Below are positions 24,467 to 31,958 of a stretch of 33,435 nucleotides of DNA, in pieces. The position numbers and the translations under genes were made by a program. Source of the DNA: an uncultured Prevotellaceae bacterium (GTDB lineage: Bacteria > Bacteroidota > Bacteroidia > Bacteroidales > Bacteroidaceae); NCBI GenBank assembly GCA_902763615.1, contig CACWSX010000033.1, forward strand, positions 1-33,435, read 5' to 3'. Positions within the stretch are counted from its first letter, which is position 1. Each line of letters starts with the position of its first letter. A model generated the notes under the pieces. It worked only from the letters and a program-made list of their open reading frames with translations, searched no databases and was not told where the DNA came from.

Positions 24467-25066
24467 ATGTTAGAGGTAAAAGACGCCAAAATAGCCGTTG
24501 GAGGGCAGACATTGGCAGTTGGTCTTTCCTTTATGGCGAGAGACGGACAGCTGACGTGTATCACGGGTCCCGAGGGGTCTGGAAAGACGACGCTATTGCG
24601 CACGCTGATGGGTTTCCTGCCTATTGGCAGTGGCTATGTGAGTGTCGATGGCGAACTGCTCACGGTTAAGTCGTCGCAGGCCTTCCGCAGGATGATGGCC
24701 TATCTGCCTCAGCAGATACAACAGCTGCGCCATCAGCTGATGCCCGTAGAGGCGCCCGTTTGTGAGGCTGAGACGTATGGCGTGTGGAATTCACTGCTGC
24801 CCAAGGCCGTGGTGACTGAGATGCCCGCACCGCTCTCGCCTGAGGAGATCTTCCTGTTGGTAGAGCAGACGTTGTCGGACGCGAAAGGCAAACAGATCAT
24901 CATCGCTGACGAGCCTGCTGCCCATCTCACCCCTGAACTGACGTTACGCTTACTGCAACAGCTTCGAGATCAGGCCGATGCAGGCAAGACGGTGCTGATT
25001 GCCAGTCGCCGTCCTTTGTTGGTGGAACATGCTGATTTAGTCATAGAAATGAATCAAAACACGTGA
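24467..25066 (+). CDS. Degenerate ABC-type ATPase paired with a FetB-like permease
   Basis: The product has 199 residues, shorter than usual ABC ATPases. Walker A is intact (GPEGSGKT, 34-41), the Q-loop Gln is present (YLPQQ, Q82), and Walker B with catalytic Glu is intact (IIIADEP, D148 E149). The signature motif that should read LSGGQ is LSPEE at 123-127, at exactly the expected distance (25 residues) before Walker B. The H-switch His is replaced (IASRRP, 179-183). Without LSGGQ and His, ATP sandwich formation and hydrolysis should be impaired. It may bind nucleotide as a regulator or work by atypical chemistry. The permease gene starts on its stop codon (TGATG), so they form a unit. Confidence 0.8.
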   Translation: MLEVKDAKIAVGGQTLAVGLSFMARDGQLTCITGPEGSGKTTLLRTLMGFLPIGSGYVSVDGELLTVKSSQAFRRMMAYLPQQIQQLRHQLMPVEAPVCEAETYGVWNSLLPKAVVTEMPAPLSPEEIFLLVEQTLSDAKGKQIIIADEPAAHLTPELTLRLLQQLRDQADAGKTVLIASRRPLLVEHADLVIEMNQNT

Positions 25067-25806
25067 TGACGATGGTATTACATATTGTTTTAGGACTACT
25101 TCTTTTGCTCCTCCCTGCAGGAGCGCTCTATCTTTTCGATCGTTCACTGCTGCGCACCCTGGGCATTGCTGTGGGGCGTATGGTGGTTCAGTTGCTGGTG
25201 CTCTGCCTGATGGTCTGGGCACTGGTGAAGTTCGATAAGATATGGCTCAGTCTCTTGTGGCTGGTGTTGCTGACTGTCGTATCAGGTGTGCTGGCCCTCC
25301 GTCGCATGAAACTCCCCATCGCCAAGTTCCTGTTGCCTGTGAGTGCAGGCTTGTTGGTGAGTGCGCTGCTCGTGGGCTCCTATCTCTTGCTGGGCTGTCT
25401 GCCTGCAGAGAACGGCTTTGGTGCCAGGTGGTTCGTGCCTGTGATGGCTTTGTTGGTTGGGCATACCATGACGGCTCTTATCCGTGGTCTGAGCACCTAC
25501 GAGTCGGCCTTGAGGACTGACAGACAACAATATGAGTATCTTCGTGGCAACGGCATCAACCATCTGCATGCCCTATGGCCCTTTGTGCGCAGGGCTCTAC
25601 AGCAGATCTTCGCTCCCACAGCGGCCAATCTGGCCGTCATGGGCCTTTATGCCATGCCGTTATTGTTGTGTGGTATCTTCATCGCAGGCGTAGCACCCAT
25701 CAACGCCTTCGTGGTGACGCTTCAGTTGATTTTCGGCTGTCTGGCGGCCTCCGTCATCGCCCTCGTCGTCACCCTCTGGCTGGCTGATCGTCAGCTATTC
25801 GCCTAA
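25066..25806 (+). CDS. FetB/UPF0014-like membrane permease
   Basis: The product has 246 residues with about seven membrane helices. The overall layout and the segments ALLVGHTMTALIRGLSTYESAL and YAMPLLLCGIFIAGVAPINAF resemble the FetB (UPF0014) family, whose members carry a 'G...N.M.A' helix and a 'P(G/L)...G.(I/L)LAG.SP..A' region. FetA/FetB in Escherichia coli exports iron under oxidative stress; the substrate here is unproven. The ATG at 25066 overlaps the ATPase stop; GTG at 25063 is an alternative. The last 12 bases overlap the 3' end of the opposing GH5 gene. Confidence 0.75.
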   Translation: MTMVLHIVLGLLLLLLPAGALYLFDRSLLRTLGIAVGRMVVQLLVLCLMVWALVKFDKIWLSLLWLVLLTVVSGVLALRRMKLPIAKFLLPVSAGLLVSALLVGSYLLLGCLPAENGFGARWFVPVMALLVGHTMTALIRGLSTYESALRTDRQQYEYLRGNGINHLHALWPFVRRALQQIFAPTAANLAVMGLYAMPLLLCGIFIAGVAPINAFVVTLQLIFGCLAASVIALVVTLWLADRQLFA

Positions 25807-26964
25807 TTTCTTTCCTGACATCAGGAGCTCTACCAGCGGACGATCCTTGAAGGAGTGGCGCTGCTGGTCCCAGAAACCGAAGTCAGCATCGTAGCACCAA
25901 GTAGTCCAGGCGATGTTGAACTCGTCGAACACCGTCAGCATGTCGCGTGTCCAGTTGTAGGCCAGTTCGCGGTCCACGGGCTCGTAGACACCCCATTCGC
26001 CACAGAACAGCTGCAGGTCGTATTTCTTGGCAGCCTCGATGGCATCCTTGAATTGCGCACGGATCATGTTGATATCCCACACCTGCTCCGTATAGGGCTT
26101 CAGGTCGGCCTTGATGGCTTCGGGAGCTGCCTCATAGTCCTCCTTCGAGACGAGCACGCCAGGATAGTTCACCTTGCCCTTATACTGTCCCAGAGGTGTC
26201 CACCAGGCACCGCGGTGGGTAAGAATCATCGGGTTGTAATAATGGAAGCTGAGGATGATGTTCTTGTCGCCCTCGGGCACCTTCAGGAATTTCATCGTCT
26301 CATGCCCTTGCCAACGGTTGGAGCCGATGACGAGTGTACGTTGTGGCTCGCGCTCACGCAGGGCCTTGTGGACCTTCGCCACGAGGTCGTTCCACTGCTC
26401 GTGCTCATCAGCCACAGGCTCGTTCATGAACTCATAGGCCACCCAGTCGTTGCTGCGCTCTTTCAGAAAGTCGGAGAGCTGGTACCACAGGTTGATCAGG
26501 TCCTGCTGGGCCTTCTCTGAGGTGAAGAGGGTGTTGGCAGCCTGTTCGCCTTCGTTCACAGCATTGAAATAGTGCGAGCGGATGATGTGCAGGTCGACGA
26601 TAGCACGAAGGTCGTACTTGCGGGCCCAGTCGAGGGCGTTGTTCAGCAGATCCCAGGCCTCAGGGAGCTTCTGTCCCTGTTCATCCCAAAACTGTACCTC
26701 GTCGATGGGGATGCGCACGAAGTCGAAGCCCAGGTCCTTCAGACGCTCGAAATCGTCTTCCTGGATATGCAACCTGCGGGCCTCGCCACGCTGCTCTGAC
26801 TGCGAGAGCCAGTGGCTGACATTGGTTCCGCGCTTGATGCGGAAGTTATTCACTTGTCCAGCTTCGTCCTGAGTCTGATTCTGATTCTGACTCTTGTTCT
26901 GACAAGACGTGGTTGCAAACAGGGCCATGACGACGATGGCCAGCGACAAATAAAGCTTCTTCAT
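25795..26964 (-). CDS. Glycoside hydrolase family 5 lipoprotein (cellulase/endoglucanase-like)
   Basis: The product has 389 residues. A lipoprotein signal ends at Cys21 (FATTSC), followed by a Gln/Asn-rich linker to about residue 36. The TIM-barrel domain carries GTNVSHWLS, FDFVRIPIDE, the acid/base Glu in AYEFMNEP (E182) and the nucleophile Glu in FCGEWG (E323), plus SFHYYNP. GH5 enzymes cleave beta-glucans or mannans; the subfamily cannot be set by eye. No SusC/SusD-like pair, transporter or other glycanase is adjacent, so it is not part of a visible polysaccharide locus. A TAACTTTG promoter lies upstream. Confidence 0.9.
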   Translation of the reverse strand: MKKLYLSLAIVVMALFATTSCQNKSQNQNQTQDEAGQVNNFRIKRGTNVSHWLSQSEQRGEARRLHIQEDDFERLKDLGFDFVRIPIDEVQFWDEQGQKLPEAWDLLNNALDWARKYDLRAIVDLHIIRSHYFNAVNEGEQAANTLFTSEKAQQDLINLWYQLSDFLKERSNDWVAYEFMNEPVADEHEQWNDLVAKVHKALREREPQRTLVIGSNRWQGHETMKFLKVPEGDKNIILSFHYYNPMILTHRGAWWTPLGQYKGKVNYPGVLVSKEDYEAAPEAIKADLKPYTEQVWDINMIRAQFKDAIEAAKKYDLQLFCGEWGVYEPVDRELAYNWTRDMLTVFDEFNIAWTTWCYDADFGFWDQQRHSFKDRPLVELLMSGKKLGE

Positions 26965-26999
26965 ATTTCCAATTTTTAGTTTATTCGCAGAAATTTCGA

Positions 27000-27007
27000 C
27001 AAAGTTA
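27000..27007 (-). promoter_or_regulatory. -7 promoter element for the GH5 gene
   Basis: TAACTTTG on the minus strand, 35 bases before ATG 26964. Confidence 0.65.
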
Positions 27008-27039
27008 CGAAAAAAGATTGGAATATCTAGAATATTTTG

Positions 27040-27047
27040 TACTTTTG
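27040..27047 (+). promoter_or_regulatory. -7 promoter element for the nuclease gene
   Basis: TACTTTTG lies 23 bases before ATG 27071, divergent from the GH5 promoter. Confidence 0.6.
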
Positions 27048-27070
27048 TGCCGAAAAAAACATCGTAAAGT

Positions 27071-27922
27071 ATGAAAATGGTAAGAAAGTATTGGTTATTA
27101 TTCGTATTATCGGCAATTGTCGTATCGTGCAGAAACGGTCGTGTGGGCGAGATGCAGGTTTCTGCTGATCAGACCTCGACATCGTTCTATCAGTCGCGAA
27201 CGGCTGAAGTGGAGAGGGTGAAGAAGTCGCCTGTCACGCAATATGAGTTGCCTGCACCGCTGACGGACCGTCCGGAACAGATTCTCAAGCGTCGGGGCTA
27301 TACTTCTTCATATAACGAGAAGACGAAGACACCCAACTGGGTGGCTTGGCATCTGACGAAGGCTCATACTTATGGCGACCACCAGCGCAAGAACGAGGTA
27401 TTCTTCGAGGACGAGAGCATCGAGCGGGAGAAACGGGCTACCGATAACGACTATTACAACTCGCGCTACGATCGTGGTCACATGTGTCCTGCTGGCGATA
27501 ACAAGTGGGATGCGCAGGTCATGCGGGAGTCGTTCCTCTTTACGAACATCTGTCCGCAGAATCATGGCCTGAACAAATACGAGTGGAACGATCTGGAAAT
27601 CCAGTGTCGTGACTGGGCGCGCCAATATGGTGCCATCGACATCGTCTGCGGGCCTCTTTTCACCACGACAGGCGAACAGAAAACCATCGGACGTAATCGC
27701 GTGTGGGTGCCTGAGTCCTTCTTCAAGGTGATCCTCTGTCGCCAGGGCAAACCCAAGGCCATCGGCTTCATCTACCGCAACGAAGGCATGAAGCAGACAC
27801 GTGAGGAGGCCTTGCGCTCTGTCGATGAGATCGAGGCACTCACAGGTATCGATTTCTTCCCCTCGCTCGACGACGACACTGAGTCGCGTATTGAGGCCGA
27901 AGCCGCACTCGAAGATTGGTGA
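27071..27922 (+). CDS. DNA/RNA non-specific endonuclease (NUC1/beta-beta-alpha-metal) lipoprotein
   Basis: The product has 283 residues. A lipoprotein signal ends at Cys20 (IVVSC). The nuclease core has the DRGH motif at 134-137 (catalytic His137), the following MCPAGD, and the metal site stretch NHGLNKYEWNDLE, where Asn168 and Glu176 fit the family's N...E pattern. Such enzymes cut single- and double-stranded nucleic acid and serve nutrition, biofilm breakdown or defence against incoming DNA. Lipidation places it in the envelope. No immunity protein or toxin delivery domain is seen, so a scavenging role is most likely. Confidence 0.92.
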   Translation: MKMVRKYWLLFVLSAIVVSCRNGRVGEMQVSADQTSTSFYQSRTAEVERVKKSPVTQYELPAPLTDRPEQILKRRGYTSSYNEKTKTPNWVAWHLTKAHTYGDHQRKNEVFFEDESIEREKRATDNDYYNSRYDRGHMCPAGDNKWDAQVMRESFLFTNICPQNHGLNKYEWNDLEIQCRDWARQYGAIDIVCGPLFTTTGEQKTIGRNRVWVPESFFKVILCRQGKPKAIGFIYRNEGMKQTREEALRSVDEIEALTGIDFFPSLDDDTESRIEAEAALEDW

Positions 27923-28000
27923 TACTATCGGATTTCCCCACTTTTTTCGAAAAAAATCTTATTTCTTCCCCAAAAATTCGTTTCTTTGCGGATTTCTTTG

Positions 28001-28008
28001 TAATTTTG
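28001..28008 (+). promoter_or_regulatory. -7 promoter element immediately before the nif3-like gene
   Basis: TAATTTTG ends five bases before the GTG start at 28013. The predicted transcript would begin almost on the start codon. Confidence 0.6.
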
Positions 28009-28012
28009 CAGC

Positions 28013-28798
28013 GTGAAAATAAAAGAAGTGCTGAGCGCCCTTGAACGTTTCGCGCCTCTGCCCTTGCAGGAAAGCTGGGATAATGCTGGCCTGCAAGTCG
28101 GACTGACAGAGACGGAGGTTTCAGGGGCATTATTGTGTCTGGACGTCAACGAACAGATTGTCGACGAGGCCGTCCGGAAAGGGTGCAACCTCATTGTGTC
28201 GCACCATCCCCTGTTGTTTCGTGGCCTGAAAACCATCAGCGACCTCACTGATGTGCAGCGTACGGTGATGAAGGCCATCCGACAGGGCATCTGCGTCATC
28301 TCCATGCATACCAACATGGATAATGCCAAGGGCGGTGTGAACTTTAAGATTGCCGAGAAACTGGGTCTCCAAACGGTGCGTTTCTTCGCCCCCAAGACGG
28401 TAGAAGGCATCGAGGCGGGGAGTGGTGTCATTGGCACGCTGGCCGAGTCGCTGGCTGCCGACGATTTCGTAAAGGCAGTGAAGAAGGCCTTCGATGTGGA
28501 ATGTGCACTATGCAACGAGCTCCTGCGCAGGCCGATTCAGAAAATTGCCATTTGCGGTGGGGCAGGCGACTTTCTCCTCGACGCAGCCTTGGCAGAGGGT
28601 GCCGATGCTTTTATCACAGGCGAGATGCACTATCATCAGTTTTTCGGGTATGAACAGCGGATTCAGATCTGTGTGATTGGACACTATCAGAGTGAACAGT
28701 TCACCACGGAGATCTTCCGCGATATCATCCTCAGGGAATGCCCGGATGTGAAGACCTGCATCGCAGGAACCTGCACCAATCCCATCCTCTATCTATAG
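28013..28798 (+). CDS. Nif3-like dinuclear metal centre protein (YbgI/YqfO family)
   Basis: The product has 261 residues starting with GTG. The start is supported by the family-typical N-terminus MKIKEVLSALERFAPLPLQE followed by WDNAGLQVG. Metal ligands are visible in VSHHPLLFRG (double His) and, near the end, in GHYQSEQFTTE; an internal TGEMHYHQF stretch adds further His. Members form toroidal hexamers binding two metal ions. Their function is unsettled, though some are annotated as GTP cyclohydrolase 1 type 2. In Bacteroidetes it commonly precedes the coiled-coil zinc-ribbon gene, as here (57-base gap), which suggests a functional link or shared transcript. Confidence 0.93.
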   Translation: MKIKEVLSALERFAPLPLQESWDNAGLQVGLTETEVSGALLCLDVNEQIVDEAVRKGCNLIVSHHPLLFRGLKTISDLTDVQRTVMKAIRQGICVISMHTNMDNAKGGVNFKIAEKLGLQTVRFFAPKTVEGIEAGSGVIGTLAESLAADDFVKAVKKAFDVECALCNELLRRPIQKIAICGGAGDFLLDAALAEGADAFITGEMHYHQFFGYEQRIQICVIGHYQSEQFTTEIFRDIILRECPDVKTCIAGTCTNPILYL

Positions 28799-28855
28799 AA
28801 GTTGAAATGTAAAATAAATTGTAAATAGTAAATCGTCAAATTGTAAATTAAAACT

Positions 28856-29707
28856 ATGGCAAAGAAAGATCCTACAGATCTGTCAGTGGAAGAGAAGCTG
28901 AAGACCCTTTTCCAGTTGCAGACAGCCCTGTCGTCAATCGACGAAAAGCGGGCATTGAGAGGCGAGCTGCCTCTGGAGGTTCAGGACTTGGAAGACGAAA
29001 TCGAAGGCCTGAACACGCGTGTTGAGAAAATCCAGAATGAAATCAGCGAGTTTCAGAGGGCTATCGTGCAGAAGAAAGGCGAGATTGTCACTGCAGAGGC
29101 CAGTGTGAACCGTTATAAGAGTCAGCTGGACGAGGTGAAGAACAACCGCGAATTCGACACCCTCTCGAAGGAAATTGAGTACCAGTCCCTCGAGATCGAA
29201 CTGTGCAACAAGAAGATCCGTGAGGCTGAGAACCGCATCCAGGAGAAGAACGACGAGCTGGCCACCTGCAACGTAACCATCCAGGAGCGTCAGGAAGACC
29301 TCGATATTAAGAAGAGTGAGCTCGATGAGATCATCGCAGAGACCCGTGCCGAGGAAGATAAGCTGAAGGAGAAGGTGAAGGATCTCGAGTCGAAGATCGA
29401 GCCCCGTCTGCTCACCTCGTTCAAGCGCATCCGCAAGAACGCCCGCAATGGTCTGGGCATCGTCTACGTGCAGCGCGACGCCTGTGGTGGCTGCTTCAAC
29501 AAAATCCCGCCCCAGCGCCAGCTCGACATCAAGATGCACAAGAAGATCATCGTCTGTGAGTATTGCGGTCGTATCATGATCGACCCCGAGCTCGCTGGCG
29601 TGAAGATCGACAAGGTCTTGGGAACAGAGGAAAAGAAGACGCGCAAGCGCTCCATCCGCAAGTCGGCTTCATCGAAGAAGACAACGGATGCCAACGATAT
29701 GGAATAA
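28856..29707 (+). CDS. Coiled-coil protein with C4-type zinc ribbon
   Basis: The product has 283 residues. Residues 10-185 form a long coiled coil rich in Glu and Lys (EVQDLEDEIEGL, REFDTLSKEIEYQ). A zinc ribbon follows, with Cys at 210, 213, 234 and 237. The tail (258-283) is basic and Ser-rich. The family (zinc-ribbon domain proteins such as HP0958/FlgZ and CdsZ) acts in RNA binding or as chaperone and adaptor elsewhere; the role in Bacteroidetes is not defined. The 57-base gap before it is an AT-rich run with three GTAAAT copies. Its stop directly abuts that of the opposing nuclease-like gene. Confidence 0.9.
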   Translation: MAKKDPTDLSVEEKLKTLFQLQTALSSIDEKRALRGELPLEVQDLEDEIEGLNTRVEKIQNEISEFQRAIVQKKGEIVTAEASVNRYKSQLDEVKNNREFDTLSKEIEYQSLEIELCNKKIREAENRIQEKNDELATCNVTIQERQEDLDIKKSELDEIIAETRAEEDKLKEKVKDLESKIEPRLLTSFKRIRKNARNGLGIVYVQRDACGGCFNKIPPQRQLDIKMHKKIIVCEYCGRIMIDPELAGVKIDKVLGTEEKKTRKRSIRKSASSKKTTDANDME

Positions 29708-30157
29708 TCAAAGATTTTCGTAATCAGGAATATCCTGAAGGAATAAATATTTTTGATTGTCGTAATCCATCTTGCAGCAATAGTGCTCAAGGCCATTGCT
29801 CACGATGAGATAATCCACATGCAGCAGAAGATTGTAGACTGATATCTGGTCGAAAGTCTTCTGCTGTATTTGTATCGTAGGGGCCTTGTACTCGATAATC
29901 ATCTGCGGCTGGGTTTGCTTATTATATAATATGGTGTCGCAGCGCAGGCGTTTCTCGCCGACGTGCAGTTCCACCTCGTTGCCCATCAGTCCCTTGGGAT
30001 AGCCCTTATGCGCTATCAGGTAGTGGGTGAAATGCTGTCGCACCCATTCTTCGGGCGTCAGAGTCACGTATTTTCGACGTAAAAAGTCGAAAATTGTGCG
30101 CTTACCGTCCTTTTCGCCGATTTTTATTTCGTATTGTGGTAGGTTTAATCGAAACAT
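29708..30157 (-). CDS. Stand-alone type I restriction enzyme R N-terminal-like (HSDR_N-type) PD-(D/E)XK protein
   Basis: The product has 149 residues. Its layout fits the nuclease-fold N-terminal domain of HsdR: EEWVRQHF helix, Glu61 in NEVELHVG, Asp74 in RCDTILYN, and the E-x-K pair Glu89/Lys91 in MIIEYKAP, followed by a Gln-rich helix and YLIVSNG. No helicase, HsdM or HsdS is near, so this is not a restriction system. Such solitary proteins are common in Bacteroidales and of unknown role. The ATG at 30157 was chosen because a minus-strand -7 element lies 20 bases upstream. Its promoter interlocks with that of holA. Confidence 0.82.
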   Translation of the reverse strand: MFRLNLPQYEIKIGEKDGKRTIFDFLRRKYVTLTPEEWVRQHFTHYLIAHKGYPKGLMGNEVELHVGEKRLRCDTILYNKQTQPQMIIEYKAPTIQIQQKTFDQISVYNLLLHVDYLIVSNGLEHYCCKMDYDNQKYLFLQDIPDYENL

Positions 30158-30162
30158 TTTTG

Positions 30163-30170
30163 TAACTTTG
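30163..30170 (+). promoter_or_regulatory. -7 promoter element for holA
   Basis: TAACTTTG on the plus strand, 37 bases before ATG 30208. It faces the minus-strand element at 30177-30184. Confidence 0.65.
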
Positions 30171-30176
30171 CAAGCG

Positions 30177-30184
30177 CAAAAGTA
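30177..30184 (-). promoter_or_regulatory. -7 promoter element for the HSDR_N-like gene
   Basis: TACTTTTG on the minus strand, 19 bases before ATG 30157. It lies downstream of the holA -7 element, so the two initiation sites overlap. Confidence 0.6.
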
Positions 30185-30207
30185 CAAATAATAATCGAGA
30201 AAAGCGA

Positions 30208-31236
30208 ATGGCAGAGGCAAAAAATGCAAGTTTCGACAGTATCATGGCCGATCTGGAGGCGCGCCGTTTTGCACCCGTCTATTATCTGATGGGCGAGGAG
30301 TCGTATTATATCGACAAGATCAGCGACTATATTGCAGAACATGTGCTGCAGCCCGAGGAGCGCGACTTCAATCAGACCGTGCTGTTCGGCTCGGATGTGA
30401 CGGCCTCGCAGGTGGCCGATTATGCCCGTCGTTATCCCATGATGTCCGAATATCAGGTGGTCATCGTCAAGGAAGCGCAGAATATCAAGCAGACAGAGGC
30501 GCTGGAGAGGTATTTCAAGCAGCCCCTGGCATCGACCATCCTCGTGATGTGCCATAAAAACGGTACTGTCGACGGGCGCAAGCGCGAATATATGAAGGCC
30601 ATCCAGTCGGCTGGCGTGCTCTTTGAGAGCAAAAAACTGCGCGATCGCGACCTGCCCGTGTTCATCGAGCGCTATCTCAAGGCGCGCAACGTCAGTATCG
30701 ACACCAAATCCACGCAGATTATCGCGGATTCCATCGGTGCTGATCTGAGTCGTCTGACAAGTGAGCTCGACAAGGTCGTCTTGTCGCTGCCAGAACAGGA
30801 TAGGAGAGTGACGCCACAGGTGGTTGAAGACCAGATTGGCGTGAGCAAGGAATTCAATAGTTTCGAACTTCGCGACGCCATCGTCAACCGCAATGTGTTC
30901 AAAGCAAACCAGATCATCAAATATTTTGACGAAAATCCAAAGGCGGGTAGTATCTATGCTTTTCTCCCAATGCTCTTCAATTACTTCCAAAATCTGATGA
31001 TCGCGTATTATGCGCCTCAAAGGCAAAGCCAGGAGGCCGTTGCAGAGTGGTTGGAACTCAGAAATGCATGGGCTGCCAAAGACTATATGATAGGTATGCG
31101 AAACTACGCTGGCACGAAAGTGATGCAGATTATTGGGAAAATACGTGAGATAGATGCGAAAAGCAAGGGTTTGGACAATCCAAACACCCCTCCAGGGGAG
31201 CTGATGAAGGAACTGATTTTTTACATTTTGCACTAA
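30208..31236 (+). CDS. holA: DNA polymerase III subunit delta
   Basis: The product has 342 residues, the usual HolA length. N-terminal motifs are FAPVYYLMGEESYYIDKISDYI and VADYARRYPMMSEYQVVIVKEAQ, typical of the delta subunit that opens the sliding clamp. The middle has IADSIGADLSRLTSELDKV and the C-terminal domain FELRDAIVNRNVFKANQII and FNYFQNLMIAYY. It belongs to the clamp loader with HolB and DnaX. It is followed by a strong terminator and then a long gene-free region. A 362-codon antisense open frame across this gene is judged incidental. Confidence 0.95.
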   Translation: MAEAKNASFDSIMADLEARRFAPVYYLMGEESYYIDKISDYIAEHVLQPEERDFNQTVLFGSDVTASQVADYARRYPMMSEYQVVIVKEAQNIKQTEALERYFKQPLASTILVMCHKNGTVDGRKREYMKAIQSAGVLFESKKLRDRDLPVFIERYLKARNVSIDTKSTQIIADSIGADLSRLTSELDKVVLSLPEQDRRVTPQVVEDQIGVSKEFNSFELRDAIVNRNVFKANQIIKYFDENPKAGSIYAFLPMLFNYFQNLMIAYYAPQRQSQEAVAEWLELRNAWAAKDYMIGMRNYAGTKVMQIIGKIREIDAKSKGLDNPNTPPGELMKELIFYILH

Positions 31237-31272
31237 TCTGGCCTTATTTTCGAGCTAGAATTTCTAAAAATG

Positions 31273-31296
31273 GCGTCTTTTTGAGACGCTTTTTTT
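31273..31296 (+). terminator. Intrinsic terminator of holA
   Basis: GCGTCT (31273-31278), loop TTTTG, AGACGC (31284-31289), then seven T. It lies 36 bases after the holA stop. Confidence 0.85.
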
Positions 31297-31306
31297 AGGC
31301 CTAAAT

Positions 31307-31322
31307 CCCTGTAAAATCAGGG
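31307..31322. other. Short hairpin after the holA terminator
   Basis: CCCTG (31307-31311) and CAGGG (31318-31322) enclose six AT-rich bases. There is no T tract. The role is unknown. Confidence 0.4.
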
Positions 31323-31521
31323 GCTTGGCGCGATTTCTACCCCCTCAAAACTCGCGTATTTCCAGACGTTCGACAACTGGTTCAGAATAACGCAGAAATG
31401 AAAAAATTCGCTCGTTGACGTCGTGTCAAATTTAGCGTTTGCATCCGTTAACATTTAATTTGCTTGATTCGGATTCTTAAATTCAAACAATCAATCGGTT
31501 ATATTTGTATTTGTAATTGTG

Positions 31522-31546
31522 AATTTGTGGTGTTAAATCACGAATT
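31522..31546. repeat. Imperfect inverted repeat in the AT-rich region
   Basis: AATTTGTG (31522-31529) and CACGAATT (31539-31546) pair over eight positions with one G-T pair and a nine-base loop. Confidence 0.45.
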
Positions 31547-31725
31547 GTTATTTGTATAGTTTAAACTCAAAATCCAAATTTCAACATTCAGATTTTTATA
31601 TGCATCAATATACATTAGCTTTGTTGGTTTTGTAAAGTATTAAGTATCTGTACGTTATGTTGTATTTCCTCTAAAAATGTATAGGTATGGAATTGTTGTC
31701 TGCCCTTTATTTCTGTATATTGCCC

Positions 31726-31743
31726 TGAAATAGGCCTATTTCA
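31726..31743. repeat. 18-bp perfect palindrome
   Basis: TGAAATAGGCCTATTTCA is its own reverse complement with no loop, the form of a dimeric protein binding site. It is about 270 bases before the XRE-type regulator. Confidence 0.7.
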
Positions 31744-31826
31744 CGTAAATATCCAATTTATAGTCAGTTATTTGCAAAAATAGGTTCAAATTTTGCTTTG
31801 TAATGGTTTATGACTCTAAATTTTGA

Positions 31827-31840
31827 TTTGTAATTACAAA
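31827..31840. repeat. 14-bp perfect palindrome built from TTTGTAAT
   Basis: TTTGTAATTACAAA is a perfect palindrome. Its half-site TTTGTAAT recurs at 31510-31517 and 31797-31804, the latter 30 bases upstream (about three helical turns). Confidence 0.6.
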
Positions 31841-31950
31841 GTCGAATATTCAGTAATCTGTACTTTTGAATTTTGAATTCACAACTGCAAATATAAATTA
31901 TTAAATCTTAAATTCTTTCTACATTTGTTGTTTTTCTCAATTATTTGTTT

Positions 31951-31958
31951 TACCTTTG
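31951..31958 (+). promoter_or_regulatory. -7 promoter element for the XRE-type regulator
   Basis: TACCTTTG lies 53 bases before ATG 32012, giving a leader of about 45 bases. A TTTG at 31924-31927 is a possible -33 element with a slightly long 23-base spacer. Confidence 0.55.

Noticed and set aside
27071-27922. Polymorphic toxin role for the NUC1-type nuclease
   Set aside because: It has a simple lipoprotein signal, no delivery domain and no immunity gene beside it.
29708-30157. Restriction-modification or other defence island around the HSDR_N-like gene
   Set aside because: Neighbours are housekeeping genes (holA, nif3-like, zinc-ribbon), and no methylase, helicase, toxin or integrase is present.
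30145-31233. 362-codon open frame on the minus strand opposite holA
   Set aside because: It lies entirely over a well-supported holA, has no recognisable domain or signal, and its composition is what the reverse of a biased coding frame gives.
31737-31752. Possible parS-like site (core TTTCACGT) overlapping the 18-bp palindrome
   Set aside because: Only about 11 of 16 positions agree with the usual parS sequence, and the half-site symmetry is poor. The palindrome itself is a better description.
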